A program made the translations under genes and the position numbers. This document shows, one piece after another, positions 1 to 12,692 of a DNA stretch of 64,000 bases. Where the stretch lies: the NCBI GenBank assembly GCA_949358305.1, contig OX442316.1, positions 12,710,001 to 12,774,000 of the forward strand. Reading direction: 5' to 3'. Under the pieces are notes generated by a model. It did no database searches. It was not told the DNA's origin and worked only from the letters and a program-made list of their open reading frames with translations. Numbering within the stretch: the stretch's first letter is position 1; the number at the start of each line of letters is the position of its first letter. The stretch is from Strigamia acuminata. Taxonomy: Eukaryota > Arthropoda > Chilopoda > Geophilomorpha > Linotaeniidae.

Positions 1-908
1 ATAAAAACTCACTTAAAAAAATAAAAATATACCACATAATATATATATATAAAAAAAATATCTTTACCCACTTGAATCCATTTTTACTCAGTTTATTGAA
101 TGTTGCCATCATTTATTTAAAACCACGAGCATAAAACCGCGCATCGGTCCAAACTCCACACTTGCAAACCCCGACATGGACCTGGATCGCGGGGCTACAC
201 GAGGATTTGCCTGCACTCATAATTCAACGGACACAGGACTCTGCAAGCTCGTCGCATCAGGTCATTCGTGCATGAGTAAAAGAGCAGGAAAACCGGCAAT
301 AGCACTTCGATTACCCCATTTTTTCACCCTTCTATTGCTTTCCCCCCTTTTGTAAAACCGCACATCAAATTTCCTCGATACACGGTCGAAATTCAAAAAC
401 GTGTCAAACTCCGACGACATTTCCTGTTATACCCGAAACAGGAACCAAAGAGTTAATAGCAGTTGCTTAAAATATCATTAAAATTTCAAAGGGTTATATT
501 CGATAAATAAATCCGAAAAACAAATCCCTCGAGCAATTCTAACTGTCATAACTGGATCCTTTAATTAACCCAATGTTTCCGAGGGACACGACTTCTCCTC
601 CACAATACCATCTGCTTTTTTCTTTTTTAATCCAACTCCAAATTAATTGGATTATCACGGCATTCGCCCTCACATCGTCCATCATTTCGAGCCTCTTTGC
701 TCTAGGCCGAATGGCGTCATCAAACTGCCGCTCCGTTTCATCTAGCGTCGTATCGTCAATCATTAAGACGAGAATTGAGTCGCAAACTCAAGTTCAACAA
801 CAAATCACGACTAATTTCCACTTTTTTCTCTCTCACCAAGTGTCAATTCACGAGTATCAAATGTAAATAATCCTCCCAATGTCGTAAAAAGTTTAACTCG
901 GCCCCAAT

Positions 909-1145
909 CGTTCAAAAAATATACTTTACAATCTATTTCTTTTTACTTCATGCATTCAAAAATCTGTAGCATTTTGCGGAATTAATATTATTAATATTAT
1001 TTGTACATTAAATAATGCATTTTTTATTCATATATATGACCACTAATAATATTGAGAATACATTTTGTAAAACATATTATCATTTGCGCACAAAAACGTA
1101 TTACAAAATGCACTGAAATATAATTTCAACGTATTTTTGAACCAC
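909..1145 (+). mobile_element. MITE, 'GGTTCAAAAATA' family, nearly full-length copy
   Basis: It begins CGTTCAAAAAATATAC and ends GTATTTTTGAACCAC, which are imperfect terminal inverted repeats. The interior carries the family words TAGCATTTTGCGGAATTAA, ATTATTTGTACATTAAATAA and TATCATTTGCGCAC, shared with copies at 2493, 31606 and (inverted) 54540 and 60431. It has no coding capacity. Superfamily unknown; no clear target duplication was found. Confidence 0.6.
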
Positions 1146-2392
1146 ATGGGCGTGCGGCAAATCTAGATTTCGCTTTATTGACCGTTAAGTTGGCCTTATC
1201 AAGCTTTTCTAGGACATCCTTTACGCGTATTAAACGTTCGTCTTGAAGTATTTTGAAACACTAATGAGTATTACCTGTGGCAGAATTAATTGAACAGACT
1301 TTTTGCGGGTATGGGAAGAGATTTATACGACACCTAGTGGGAACGATTAATAATCTCCATTCAATATGCATATTAGGAAACCTAAGGATGGGAGTGGCGT
1401 TGTTCTGGCTCGGCTCGCGACTCCCAACCTCAAGGCGGTGATTTAGAAATTGATCAGACTCTCTCTCGCATCGATTTATGACACTGGATGAAGGCGCACA
1501 CCCGGTGAAAGATTGCCTCTGTTCAATGGGAGGCGCGCAATTAATCGATGCGCATATCGAATCTCGTGTCAGCACCTACTATTGTTTTAGCCATCTTTGT
1601 CTCGAGTGACGAGAAAAATGAATCAAAATGAATCAAAATGAATCAAAATGGGTGTGGAAGAACATCATTTCTTGACAAATTGAAGCATATTTTTCACACA
1701 AAAAAAAAATTAAAAAAAAAAAATTTCTTACCGGTAAAATTAAAATTGGCATTGTTTGCGCGATTCGGAGCCACGAAGCGACCGCTTCTTGCGTGTGCAG
1801 GTGTGAAACAATAGTATAAGTCTGAAGGGAGTCAACGATGTGCCATTTTCATTTTTCATAGGGTCCACAACTGACATGCACGACGTGCTAAGAATTTTTG
1901 ATTTCAAAGATACGAGTTGAGAATTATTTGAAAGGAATAAAAAAAATAAAAATCTTTTTCACACACAAAAATATACAATGGACGTGGTGACGTGAACATC
2001 AATTGTAATAAGTAGATATCAGATACGGGGTGTGTGTGGGTGATAATAGTGAGAAATGGTCTTTGATTTTGTTGCATCTTTAATGTTATAATGTTTAAGT
2101 ATATAGGGAGAGACCTCATTTTCAATGTCATTTGCTTCGCATTTCCGTATAAGGAAAAGCTGTGTATACTTTTCAAACGTCCATCATTCGGAGAGGTTAA
2201 TAAGGGGTTTTGTCATCTATACAACAGTGCGAAACGGGCTCAAAAAATACCAAACAAGCATCTGCTAAGTTGTATGTGTATCTCTTAAAACTAGAATCAT
2301 GGTTACTGCCGTTTCCTTCCTTCCGGATGAAGACGTAGGACGCGCTACATACGATCTACTCCGCCCTGTTCTGTCATTGTCAAAAACGGGAA

Positions 2393-2421
2393 CAGGTGAG
2401 CCAGGTGCAGGTGCACAGGTA
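2393..2421 (+). promoter_or_regulatory. Cluster of three CAGGTG elements plus CAGGTA
   Basis: CAGGTG starts at 2393, 2402 and 2408 and CAGGTA at 2416, four CAGGT cores in 29 bases on one strand. CAGGTG is the consensus of Snail/Scratch/Zeb zinc fingers and of some bHLH E-box dimers. It lies about 10 kb upstream of gene A. Regulatory function is inference. Confidence 0.35.
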
Positions 2422-2492
2422 TTGCGTTTGCAGCAAAAGTTAAATAAAAATCCATATTTTAAGCTAAAAATTATTTTTAATCAATTAATGTC

Positions 2493-2700
2493 CCAATATA
2501 TTGCTTTTCACTCAATGATTTCCGAAATCTATAGCATTTTACGGAATTAAGTGTATTATTTGTACATTAAATAATGCATTTCGTAATATAATTTAAAAAA
2601 ATGCATTTTGACAAATGTATTATCATTTGCAAACCAATAGGACGCAAAAATGTATTACAAAACACATTGCAATAAAATTTCAATGTATTTTTGAACCATC
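2493..2700 (+). mobile_element. MITE, 'GGTTCAAAAATA' family, left end eroded
   Basis: It shares long blocks with the 909 and 60431 copies (CAATATATTGC, AATTAAGTGTATTATTTGTA, TTTGCAAACCAATAG). Its right terminus, GTATTTTTGAACCATC, is intact. The left inverted repeat is not recognisable. Confidence 0.6.
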
Positions 2701-3977
2701 TGGGGTCTATTTCGTTCAAATTAAAACTTGTAAAACGATACAAGTTACAACGACAATAAAAAATGTCAAATTTTCTTTTCAAAAGAAAATTTCACCCCTG
2801 GAAAAACGAAATTAATTACGATTTATGTGTATACAAAAAAAAAAAAAAAAGAAAAAAAAAAGCACCCCAGCATGGGCCAACTTTTCGGTTGGATAAATAT
2901 ATGTGATGTTTTCGATTACGTTCGTAAAAAACAGGTGTAAATATTTGCGGGCGAATCGAATCGTGAGTGACTCTGTCTCTGACCTCCCAAGTCGACAGAA
3001 AATGTTGTTGTCCACAATGACAGACAAATCGGGCACGTAGTCCTGAAAAAATGGGCCCCCTGTGGACAGTGTCTTCCAATTACGGTTTACCTGGTCCACC
3101 CAAACCCACATCCCTCAGTCACTTTATATCTGCCACCTGGTTTCCAACCACATCTCACACTCTTGACCTCGAAAATTAACTAGCGAGCGCTTCATTAACA
3201 ACTCTCGCCACGAATGACCATTTAAACATGTAAATCAGCTACACCCGCCATCTTGCGCCACATAACAGGTGAACAGGTGCACACAAGCGAGGCTCGCGGC
3301 AACGACATCAGTTTGATTATGGTTCCATGAAAAAAGGGGGAGTGGATGAAATAGGGATGTAGATGGCGGGAGGGGGAGTGGGGCGGAGAAGAGAAGAGCT
3401 GCGTTTGCTGCTGTGAATTCGAGACCTACTCCTCCCCCGCCGATGGGGGTATTGATATAGTTTGGAGAGCGAACGCCACACTATAAATCTCCAAAGCTGA
3501 AAATCGCAGCAGGCCTTGGACACCCCCGAGCCAACGGCCCAACACAGTGGCATTCGAGGCCCCTCCCTCGACCACTCGCAAAAGAATTAAAGTCGGTAAT
3601 TACGTTGCAAGTGCAGAAGGATTGATAGAAATTGCAAAAATTATTTTTATTAAAAAAAATTAAATTAAAAATAAATTATATTTAAAAAAAAAAAAAAAAG
3701 ATTTATATAAAAAAATTGTCCTCGGACTTGAGGTCTTTGAGGGAGTGTCTTTTGCTCGTGCATGCAATCAAACTGCAGCATCCCCGGCGGCCATCACATT
3801 GGCATGCCGTCCTGATCCGCCCCTTACACCCTGCAGGTAACAAGCGCACCTGGAGACCCCTTGCTACGCTTGCACCTTAATTTTTTTCAACGTGGTCACC
3901 TGTGATAATTGAGGAAATTTTAGAAATTTTTTTTTTCAGGTGTAAAAACCCAAAATGTGGTAAAAAATTGTTTATTT

Positions 3978-4585
3978 TTAATTAAATTTAATTTCTTTCT
4001 TGTTTTTGTTTTTGTTTTTGTTTCGGGGGTAAATAATTTTGTTTTTTGGCATCACAATTGACCCGTTTATCGCGTTGTTTAAACATCTCACGTTTTCGGC
4101 ATCTGCTTGCTCATCCTCCACTCCTTCTATCTGTATTATGTGCATTACCGGCTCTTGTGTCAGCATGACGGATATACAATTCCTCCGTCTATCAAATTCC
4201 TTGACGGTTTTTGCCTTCTTCACGCAATGGAATAAGTCACGCGCCATTATATTCGGGACTAGCCTCCATGCAATATGGAAAAGTCGAAGGTCAAATCAGG
4301 ATCAAAGGCAATTTTTCCCTTCTTATTACGACTAACCCTAACGTTTCTACATGTTTTTCGATTTTTGCCCGACCGTTGATCGCGTTTTACACTTTAAAAT
4401 CGGGGACTAAATGCGAGATAAAATCAAATTCCATTTTCTTAGCACGCAACGTTTTAAATGGCTCAATTATATACATAACTCCGAGTCCAAGAATTATTAT
4501 TATTAGTTTATTTTTTGCTGCATTAAAAATTAAAGTCTTATTATCACTAGATACCTGCAAATCATTTGGGAATCAACTGGAATAA
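3978..4585 (-). pseudogene. Possible decayed coding sequence of unknown kind
   Basis: On the minus strand a frame of about 100 codons (about 4280 down to 3978) has a balanced, protein-like composition (for example KKAKTVKEFDRRRN and IEGVEDEQADAENV). Upstream of it, to about 4585, other frames also give protein-like peptides interrupted by stops. There is no recognisable family, no convincing splice sites, and the end runs into a GTTTTT array. It could be an old transposon ORF, a pseudogene or chance. Confidence 0.15.
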
Positions 4586-5066
4586 AAATAGCAAATGATG
4601 TAATTTGCAAAAGAAATTAATAAAATGAATAAATTACCCAAAAAAAACAACAACAACAAGAATATTAAAAAATTACACATTTTTAAGCGTAATTAACTAA
4701 TTTCAACCGTTTTTCCAAACATAAAAATTTTTTAAATTTAATTTATCATCAGCTTAATGTCTTACAATCCATTTCCAAGATTTAATTCCACTTTAATAAG
4801 TGACAAAAAACTCACGTCTCACTTTAGATTTATACGAATTAAAATAAATGAATAATAAATAAATAAATAAATAATTTTTTTGAATAAAAAAAATAAAATA
4901 AAAATTGAAAAAAACAAAAAAAATCCACCCATTCAATGCCATCAGTTATAAAATTCCACTTTGCGATGCATATCATGATCAAGCGACAAATTTCTCTCCT
5001 GATAAGCCTTGTGACAGATTTGCGTTTGTCATCCCCAGTCCAGTCCCCACCATCTGCGATCCAAGT

Positions 5067-5092
5067 AAAAAAAAAAAAAAAAAAAAAAAAAA
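5067..5092 (+). repeat. Poly(A) tract of 26, one of several long A runs
   Basis: Comparable uninterrupted A runs are at 18381-18409, 19273-19297, 20813-20835, 32473-32499 and 37021-37045. They are not preceded by recognisable retroposon bodies. Confidence 0.9.
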
Positions 5093-6276
5093 GATGGCCA
5101 CCTCCCTCCCTCTCCCCGCTCAAGTCTGCACACTCCTGACCTTCTCCCATTCCCTCCTCTATTTTTGTTTTGTAACTCCCGTCTTCACAAATCGTCAATC
5201 GACCTCATCCTTGACTCGAATCCCACTCACTCGTAGCGTGACGGCGCATCCTTTGGTCTCTCGTGAAGAGCCACACGCCTTGGGCATTCAAAGACACCTG
5301 AATGGAGGCGGTCTCTACCACCCCCTGCAAGGAAAATAAGACCGCTGTTTCCGGCCGCAGAAGTGGACTTGCATACGGGAATAGCACTTCATTCATGAGA
5401 ATGAAGGTGGGTGGGTTTCATCTACTAAACCAGTTAATTCTAAAGTACAAGTTCGTCCAGAAAAAAATTTATTGCCGTTGCGTCAGCTTGTGCGAAGTGA
5501 TACAAATTTGTGGCAAATTTTTAGATGGCTTTGGGTGTGTGTGTGTAAATTTATCTGAGTGATTCATCCGGGTTTTGAAATTATTATTATTATTTTTTTT
5601 TTTACTTGGTGGGTACGGCGACAGGTGTGCTAATGTTTAGGGCTACTGAAAGTGGACAACGCCCATAAAATAAGGGTTCGTTTGCGAGGCGGCTTCACTT
5701 TGTCATTGGCAAAATCAAACTAACTCGCCTTCAAATTAAAGGACGAAAGGGGAAGGAAAGTAAAAGTAAAAATCGGTTGCTTAGACCACACATGACTTCT
5801 GCGAACACCTTTTCGAAGTATATCTTCATTGTCCACGCTGCTGCTGCTGCGGAGGGAGAGAGAAATTACAACCCTTGTTATGATTAGTGGTGGAAATGAA
5901 TTGCAAGGACATTGTTAGGGTTAGGTCGAGTGAATAAGCCTGAATTATTGCTTTGTTTTGAATTTTGTAAACAAGCATTTTCCAAGTGTTTACCACATGT
6001 TCGAATACAAAGTTATATAAAAAATAAAAATAAGTCAACTTATGAAAATTATTAAATTGTTTTTTTTTTCCCGTTGTGAACAATGTACTGTCAAAATCGA
6101 ATGTGAGGAAATGCCAGGCTTGATTAACAATTTGTAAGTCTTATCCATCATACGGAATATTGCAAACAAATTACACATTTATTTTATTTTTAGCAGATCT
6201 GCACAATCAGTCGTAAAAGCAATAAATTATTTCACTTTCGATGCTTTCAAACAACAACAAACAATAACAAATGTAT

Positions 6277-6515
6277 TAAAAAATTGCAAAAATAACGACT
6301 AAACCCAAAAAAACATAAATTTCTTCAAAATACAATTAAAAAATTGCAAAAATTACAACTAAACCACAAAAAACCATAAACTTCTTCAAAATACAATTTA
6401 AAAATTGCAAAAATTAGAAACAAACCACAAAAACCATAAACTTCTTCAAAATACAATAAAAAAAATTGCAAAAACTACAATTAAACCCGAAAAACCCATC
6501 AATTTATTCAAAACA
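6277..6515 (+). repeat. Tandem repeat, about 60-bp unit, four copies
   Basis: Each unit runs AAAAATTGCAAAAA, then a variable TACAACTAAACC part, then CATAAACTTCTTCAAAATAC. The units are diverged from one another, indicating an old array. Confidence 0.75.
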
Positions 6516-9500
6516 TTATCTGTTACCATTCTCCAATGGATCTATTCGTTGTAATCATCGTAATTAAGTATCCAATTTAATAGATGCAGCTTAAATTGTT
6601 TCTTAATGCTTCTTCAGTGTTTTATCTGTGACGCCAGTAGCAGTGGGGGCGGGATGCCACACGGCAGGTGGCCCAACTTTGTTCTCTCATTTACTTCCCT
6701 TTTCTGCCCCACTCGCCACTGGCAAACGAGAAAAGAAACACCAAACCAGTCAAAAAAAGTGCACCCACACGATCAAACAATCCCCATCTTCAAAAAAATT
6801 CCACATGAGATCCCTCGTCTTGAACACATCCACCCGCCCACTCCCATAAAGCCAATCTCAACGTCCATGCTCGAAGCGCATGCGCGGCACGCGTCTTCCA
6901 TTTCTGCCTACATCTAAAGTCCCTTTGCATTGCCCATTCATCATCAGTCTTCATGGCAAGCTCTTTTTTCTCACCTGGTGCTGCCCCGAGCTCAGAGACG
7001 GTGGAAGGCGGGCCAACATTCTTGTCATTCTTGCCCATAATGAATGGAATGATAGTGAGAGACACAACTTCACAATCTAATGAATCATACATGGGTAAGA
7101 GAAGAGAATGGCCTCTAGCATTGCACCCAAACGACCCTAAAAGATGCCAAGCCGTCTCCCAACCCAAGGATAAAAAAAGGGTCAAATTTTGAATCCTTAA
7201 AAAAAATTATCGACTAAAAAAAAGAGGCCTTAAAGGGTCTCTTTGACCTCTAAAGGTATCAAATTTAAAATTTTTTTTCACTATTTTAATTTAATTTTTT
7301 TTTTTATTATAAGTCCCTTCTTTATGTGATAAGTGTTGTGCCCATACGATAATTGAGTGCGTTTTTTTTCTTGCGTTTTAATAATTCAGGCTTATAAACC
7401 GTAAAACATTGTTATGTCGGCTTGTAAACTGCATAAACAAGCGACTTTTAAATAAAACAGGATCTGTAAAGTTCGAAATGACCTTCACAATCATAAAATT
7501 TAGTAAAATTTTACTCGTATTTTCCTTTAGAGCTGATAAGAAAATACGGCGCTGCCCCTGCCATCATTTCCTCAATAACTTAAACGTTGTTTTAGTTTAT
7601 AACCGCGTATCATCTGGCGCAATAAAAACAAAAACAAAAAGAGAAATAAAGAGAGAGAAAAAAAATGTGGGAGGAGGAAGGGGGAGGGCAGTGAGCCGGT
7701 GGTTTATTATACTCTAGGTTATATATTTATATGAATGAGATTTTTCTACCGTTTTTGATTCAAATGGGAGATAAAAATGCAAGTTGAAATAAATAAATAA
7801 TAAAAATTCAACGATAAATAAATAGAAAGAAAAAAATGTCTAACCGGATTCCAATTTTTACGGATTGTTTACCGTAAAATCTTTACAAATACTGAGTAGA
7901 TAATTACGGAATATATTAGAGGGCATTACATCTCGGTGACAAACGTCGTGAAACAAAATCCGAATTCCTTCTCGACACTCGGCGCAAAAAATCGTAGTCG
8001 AACCCCCGTTGAGCGAGCTTTTATTACGCTAGTTTTAAGTATATAGTCGTTGTAATCAGGTAAGACTACCCGCGATACTGATCGAAAAAGCAACGATTTG
8101 CTGCCCTAAAGCCCAGCCACTTTATCAGGGAGAATCAATCATGTATGATAGCGGATCAATTTATATAGAACAAATGAGTTCTCTGTCCAATCTTCGTAAC
8201 AAAGTTGTTACATTGTTTTAATGGGATAATGAGGCTGCAACGTGTTTGGGCATGTAAATCAAATTAAAATACGAATTAAAATTAATTTTCACAAATTTAA
8301 TTTTCTCCCATTATTTTTTTTGATGATAAAAACTCAAATTTCTTTCCTTTTAGTAACACAAAAAAATTAAAAAGTCAAAATTTAAGCCTCGTTTTTTCTA
8401 TTTTTCCTTATTTTGTAATTATAATTCACAAAAAAAACACCCTTTTTCCACGTAGGTTTAAAAACATAAAATTTACGCCCAACTTTTACTTTCATTATTT
8501 CCCAAGCATGCAAAAATTCTTAAAATTTAATTTTTTTGTTTTTAACTCAAAAAAACGCATATTTAAAAGAAAAATTGTTTACTGCATGGTAGTCGCTAAA
8601 AACATACAAGTTAAAATAGATGTAGATAAAATAGTTAAACAAAAACCACTACAAACATCATAAATATCCCAAATATCTAACAAAAAAACCAAAAAAAAAA
8701 CTTTAAAAAGCAGAAAATTAACAACAATAAATAAATAAATAAATAAATAAATAAACCTAAAAAAAAAAAAACTCAAAAATACACTGCACCACCACGAAGG
8801 ACTGTGTTCTCGCCAGGAGGCTCAGCATGGACACCTGCACAAACGCGCAGATCCGGGAGTGTCGAACGGAGCCGCGGTAACACCACCCCCGCGAGGAACG
8901 CGTGCTCGAGAATATTAATGCGAGCAACGCGCAACACATAATATAATAATAATAATAAAAGAAGAAAAAAGATAAAAATTTAAATCGAGAGACTGGACAC
9001 AAATTACACTAAACATGGCCCAGGGGTCGACGAGAGCCCACGCACGCGAACGATGACATTGAAAAGTGCATCAAGGAGGAGGTGGCTTCGAAACGCCTTC
9101 CTGCCTTTAGGGGTCCTTTGCGGTTTGCACACGGATCTTGGGCAAGAAATCTCGTCAAACATGTGTCAGGATGGGGCCCGTCAAATGTGAGAGCCGAGTG
9201 ACCATTACCACTTATTACTTTGTGATTTGCTATCAAGTATATGCAAGACGGAACGGTGCACGCAATGCGGCTGCACTTGCCAATTTCATAATGACGGGGT
9301 TGGCGAAAACAATACTAATTGGCCACTCTATTCCATTCAATTTTCGTATTCACATGCAGTCACCCCATAAAACACATTCGCCATTTTTTTCTCCCTCTCT
9401 TTCTTTCTCCCAACCATCATCTTCCTTCCCCCTTCTTCCTCTCTCTCCTTTTTCTTCTTCTGCCCCAAACAAATTCTCCAAACTTGTTTTTCTTTAAGCC

Positions 9501-9604
9501 AACTTCCATTGTATGCAAAATTTTTACATGGCTAATTGCTCGTCGCCCTTAGGCAGAATATTTGTGAGTTCACAAAAGGGCAAAGATGTCATCTGGCTGT
9601 AATT

Positions 9605-9613
9605 ACAGTAGCC
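9605..9613 (+). promoter_or_regulatory. Candidate odd-family binding site ACAGTAGCC
   Basis: It matches the ACAGTAGC-type site reported for Odd/Bowl/Sob and OSR proteins, about 3 kb upstream of the gene A start codon. Its core CAGTAGCC also occurs at 5641 (minus), 10302 and 62382. Possible auto- or cross-regulation, inferred from motif match only. Confidence 0.3.
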
Positions 9614-12300
9614 ATATATTTAATTTATATATCAATCATTTTTACATATTAAAAAAAATATATATATTTTAAAAATATTATTCAAATTTTGACTTTTACA
9701 CTCGAATTCATTATTTCTTTTTTTTTTTTATAAATAAGGGCTCGATTACCTTGAGCGTCCCGAAAAAGAAGTTAAAGACACCCTGTCACTATACACAATG
9801 GCTGAATTTGTAAATTAAGAACTTGGAGTTTGTTAGTTGGTGATTTATCGAATTATATTAATTATAATTGATGACACTTACCTTACACTTCGCCAGTTCT
9901 ATCTGATCCACCATTTCAATGCAACTCTGTCTGTCGCGACATTTTCTTGGCCAGGTGTTGCCAACAACTTTTCCCGCTTCGTCCTGATGAATAAAAGATA
10001 TTTAAACCTGAGAAACTCACACACAGAGACCATCATACCACTAAAAGAAAAAGAAAAGGAAAAAAACTACAACAATGTATACAGATGTTCGCTTAAATTA
10101 CGTCCCAAATCTAACAAATATATTTCCCCAATATCAAAAGCAAAAATCAAAAACTCAACTACTGTTATTACTAAATATTATTATTTCTGATTTCAATTTA
10201 CAGTTGATAAAAAAATACTAATTCCAAATAAATACATATAATTATTAATCCACAGGAAATAGTTGTAGTTTAGTATTTGTAGTTCTAATGGAGTGGACGC
10301 CCAGTAGCCATGACACGTAATCCCGCAGTAAGCCGCCCTTTCCCTTCCCCAGGGACAGTCGCCATCTCACCTGCTCTTATCTAAGTAGAGGTGAATGCAA
10401 ATTAACTTGAACAATAAGCAGTCGCAACCAAATTAGGCAATTCCCAACTTTTCAACACAATAAAATGCAAAAACTATATAAAGAATATTGACAGACTCCA
10501 TTAGAATTACAAATGTTGATTCAACTCATCAAATCTGATTGCAAATTCCATAAACAGATGAAATATCTCTTTTGCCAGCCCACACTGATATCACACAAAT
10601 TACAAAAGATTTTAATACAATTTTTATTTATACCAAAACGGTTTTTCTAAGGTGTAGGTGGCGTTTCAACTGTCTATAATATTCAGATCTCGTACGCCCA
10701 AACTTCCTTCCTCATACTGGACGTGTCCTCCCCCTTTCCTTCCCGCTATCCCACGCAATTTTATAATGGTCTGTAAAAACAAAATAAAATAAAAAAATAA
10801 AAATAAAAAAATTGACAACTAGTGATGAATTTTAAATATACAGAAAAGATAAGTAGAGTACGTACTAGTTTGTCGACCTCATTCTCACAAAACGCAACAT
10901 TTGGATGATCCGAATACGAAAGAAATAATTTAAACAATTGTACAAAACAAGAAAAATAAATAAAACAAAAATAAAGATGTTTAAATTTCAAGTTTTTAAA
11001 TCGGAATTGGCTACCACCTGCACACACACGTGTCACATTAGGCCGATCGAGGTAAATAGATGATGATAAATCTGTAGAAAATTATCTCTGACCGCGACCA
11101 ATTCGGAATTTTATTGTTGGGAGTGGAAGAAAAGGAAGAAGAGTTGTATAGAAACGGATCAAAATCGCTATCTCTTTCTGTCCCCCTTTTACCTTCTTTT
11201 GGAATATGAATCACGCTGCATAAGACGGGAGAAACCTGGGCGGTTAGAACAACTACTTCACTTCAATTCACACTGCTCTGTAATTTACTGAGAAAAGACA
11301 AATCAAGGAAACTCTCGTCCGCCTACTGGGCCACATTCTTCTTCCTCGCGTGTGCGCAACCAAAAACCAGCTCTTTAGAACTGCGCGCACGCCCACGCAC
11401 ACCCCGATTTAAAAAATTATTTACAAAATTTAAATGTAAAAAAATAAAAATAAATATTTTTGAGTTGTTTGAAGAAGAAAAAAAAGAAATAAAAATGGCT
11501 CATCAGTATTCAACGGGCCATTTTCATTCAGTTGTGTCGGCCATTGCTTACTCTTTGGGCCGGTGCCTAATTGGCGAGCAGCCGAGCACCTCATCTTCCA
11601 CGTATGCGGGAAGGGAGATGTTGGGTGAGGGAGGATTCGGTTTTCTTGATTATTTGCACGACCTCCCAAAGAAAACTCAATTACGGAACGGCACACAGTA
11701 TTGTTTCGCGGTGTCTTTTATGAGAACGTCGTTCCCTTTCCGGCGTCTCAAACGGACACACCTTCGTTGTAGATGAAAACCACTTGACTTGACACACAAT
11801 GAAAACATTTGTCATTTTTTTAAAATTAAAACTTGCAAAAAAAAAATAATAATAATAAAAAATGTCGAAAAAATGTGTGTTTGAAAAAGAACAATTTTTT
11901 GTTTTGTTTTGTTTTTTTAAATAATAAAAATTAGGTAAAATCAGTTTTGACCATGTCCAAACCGAAGAAACGTTACAACTGTATAGTGGTGCCATCTGGT
12001 GACCATTACCAACACACCCTTCAACCCTTTCACACCCAAATTCGTTTCCACTCTCAAAAACTCAAATAGAATCTAAAATTTGAAAAACAAATTGTCATTT
12101 ACAAAATTAATTAAATAAAAAAAATGAACAATTCCGTTTCATTTTCCTTAAAAAATCCAAAAATTGTAAAATAATAATAAATAACAAACAACCACAAACG
12201 AAAAATCGCAAACAAAATTCGTGCTCATTTTTTGCAGCTAAAAAAACCCAATCATTTTTATTAAAAAAAAAATAAAAAAAAATAAAAAAAAAATAGTTTC

Positions 12301-12643
12301 ACGTTTCGCCGATCGGCGGCGAGTTGTCTGCTTTCGAGTCTGAATCGTGCCCTGCTGAGTGCGTGTGGTGCTTTACTGCGAGTAATTACGAGGTACGAAC
12401 GCAAGTGCCTGGTTGGAGGGCCAACTCCGCGCCTGCGCCTTAGGCTAACAGTCCGCGTGCACGGCTGCAAGCACCGGCATTCCGGCCACTCCTCTCTCAG
12501 TCGACAGCTGGCTCCGCGAGCGGCTCCAACTCCAAGCAACCAAACCAGTTCCACCGAGCGCAAGGTGCACCCCACCTCGTGCTCTCCCTCGTGCTTCAAG
12601 CTCGCTCATTTCAACCTCAACCGTCGAGCAACCACCGCCAAAA
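12301..12643 (+). other. Probable 5' leader / promoter-proximal exon of gene A
   Basis: This is a GC-rich block that starts abruptly after an A-rich tract (12260-12295). I found no ATG on the plus strand anywhere in it before 12644, which is unlikely for 343 bases of non-transcribed DNA. It contains TCAGTC at 12497-12502, an initiator-like hexamer, without a convincing TATA box or downstream element. The transcription start is therefore not placed. Confidence 0.45.
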
Positions 12644-12692
12644 ATGATAGTCCCGTCACCGAAATGTGTCTCCGCTTCACCATGCGAACAAG
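12644..12692 (+). CDS. Gene A coding exon 1 (predicted)
   Basis: The next exon has an acceptor that needs a phase-1 partner and contains no in-frame ATG at its beginning, so the start lies upstream. The ATG at 12644 (context CCAAAAATGA) is the first ATG of a GC-rich block that has none from 12301 on. It gives 16 codons ([16 protein letters not shown]) plus one base before the donor AAG/GTAAAC at 12693, which is exactly phase 1. Joining makes a GAT codon and continues into [10 protein letters not shown]. ATGs at 12664 and 12682 leave phase 2 and do not fit. RNA evidence is lacking, so this exon remains inference. Confidence 0.65.

Larger units (their letters stand above)
1..12300. other. Upstream non-coding region of gene A
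   Basis: Islands of mixed sequence (for example 120-860, 1140-1580, 3000-3620, 5100-5720, 6640-7190, 8780-9560, 11040-11400) alternate with A/T-only tracts. No supported gene is present. Contents recognised: two copies of a MITE family (909-1145, 2493-2700), a 60-bp tandem array (6277-6515), dense CAGGTG sites with a cluster at 2393-2421, and CAGTAGCC sites at 5641, 9606 and 10302. A possible decayed coding stretch lies at 3978-4585. Open frames elsewhere are short, overlap on both strands and lack domain signals. Confidence 0.6.

Noticed and set aside
12664-12692. ATGs at 12664 and 12682 as start of gene A
   Set aside because: They leave phase 2 at the donor 12693, incompatible with the phase-1 acceptor at 14444; the ATG at 12644 fits.
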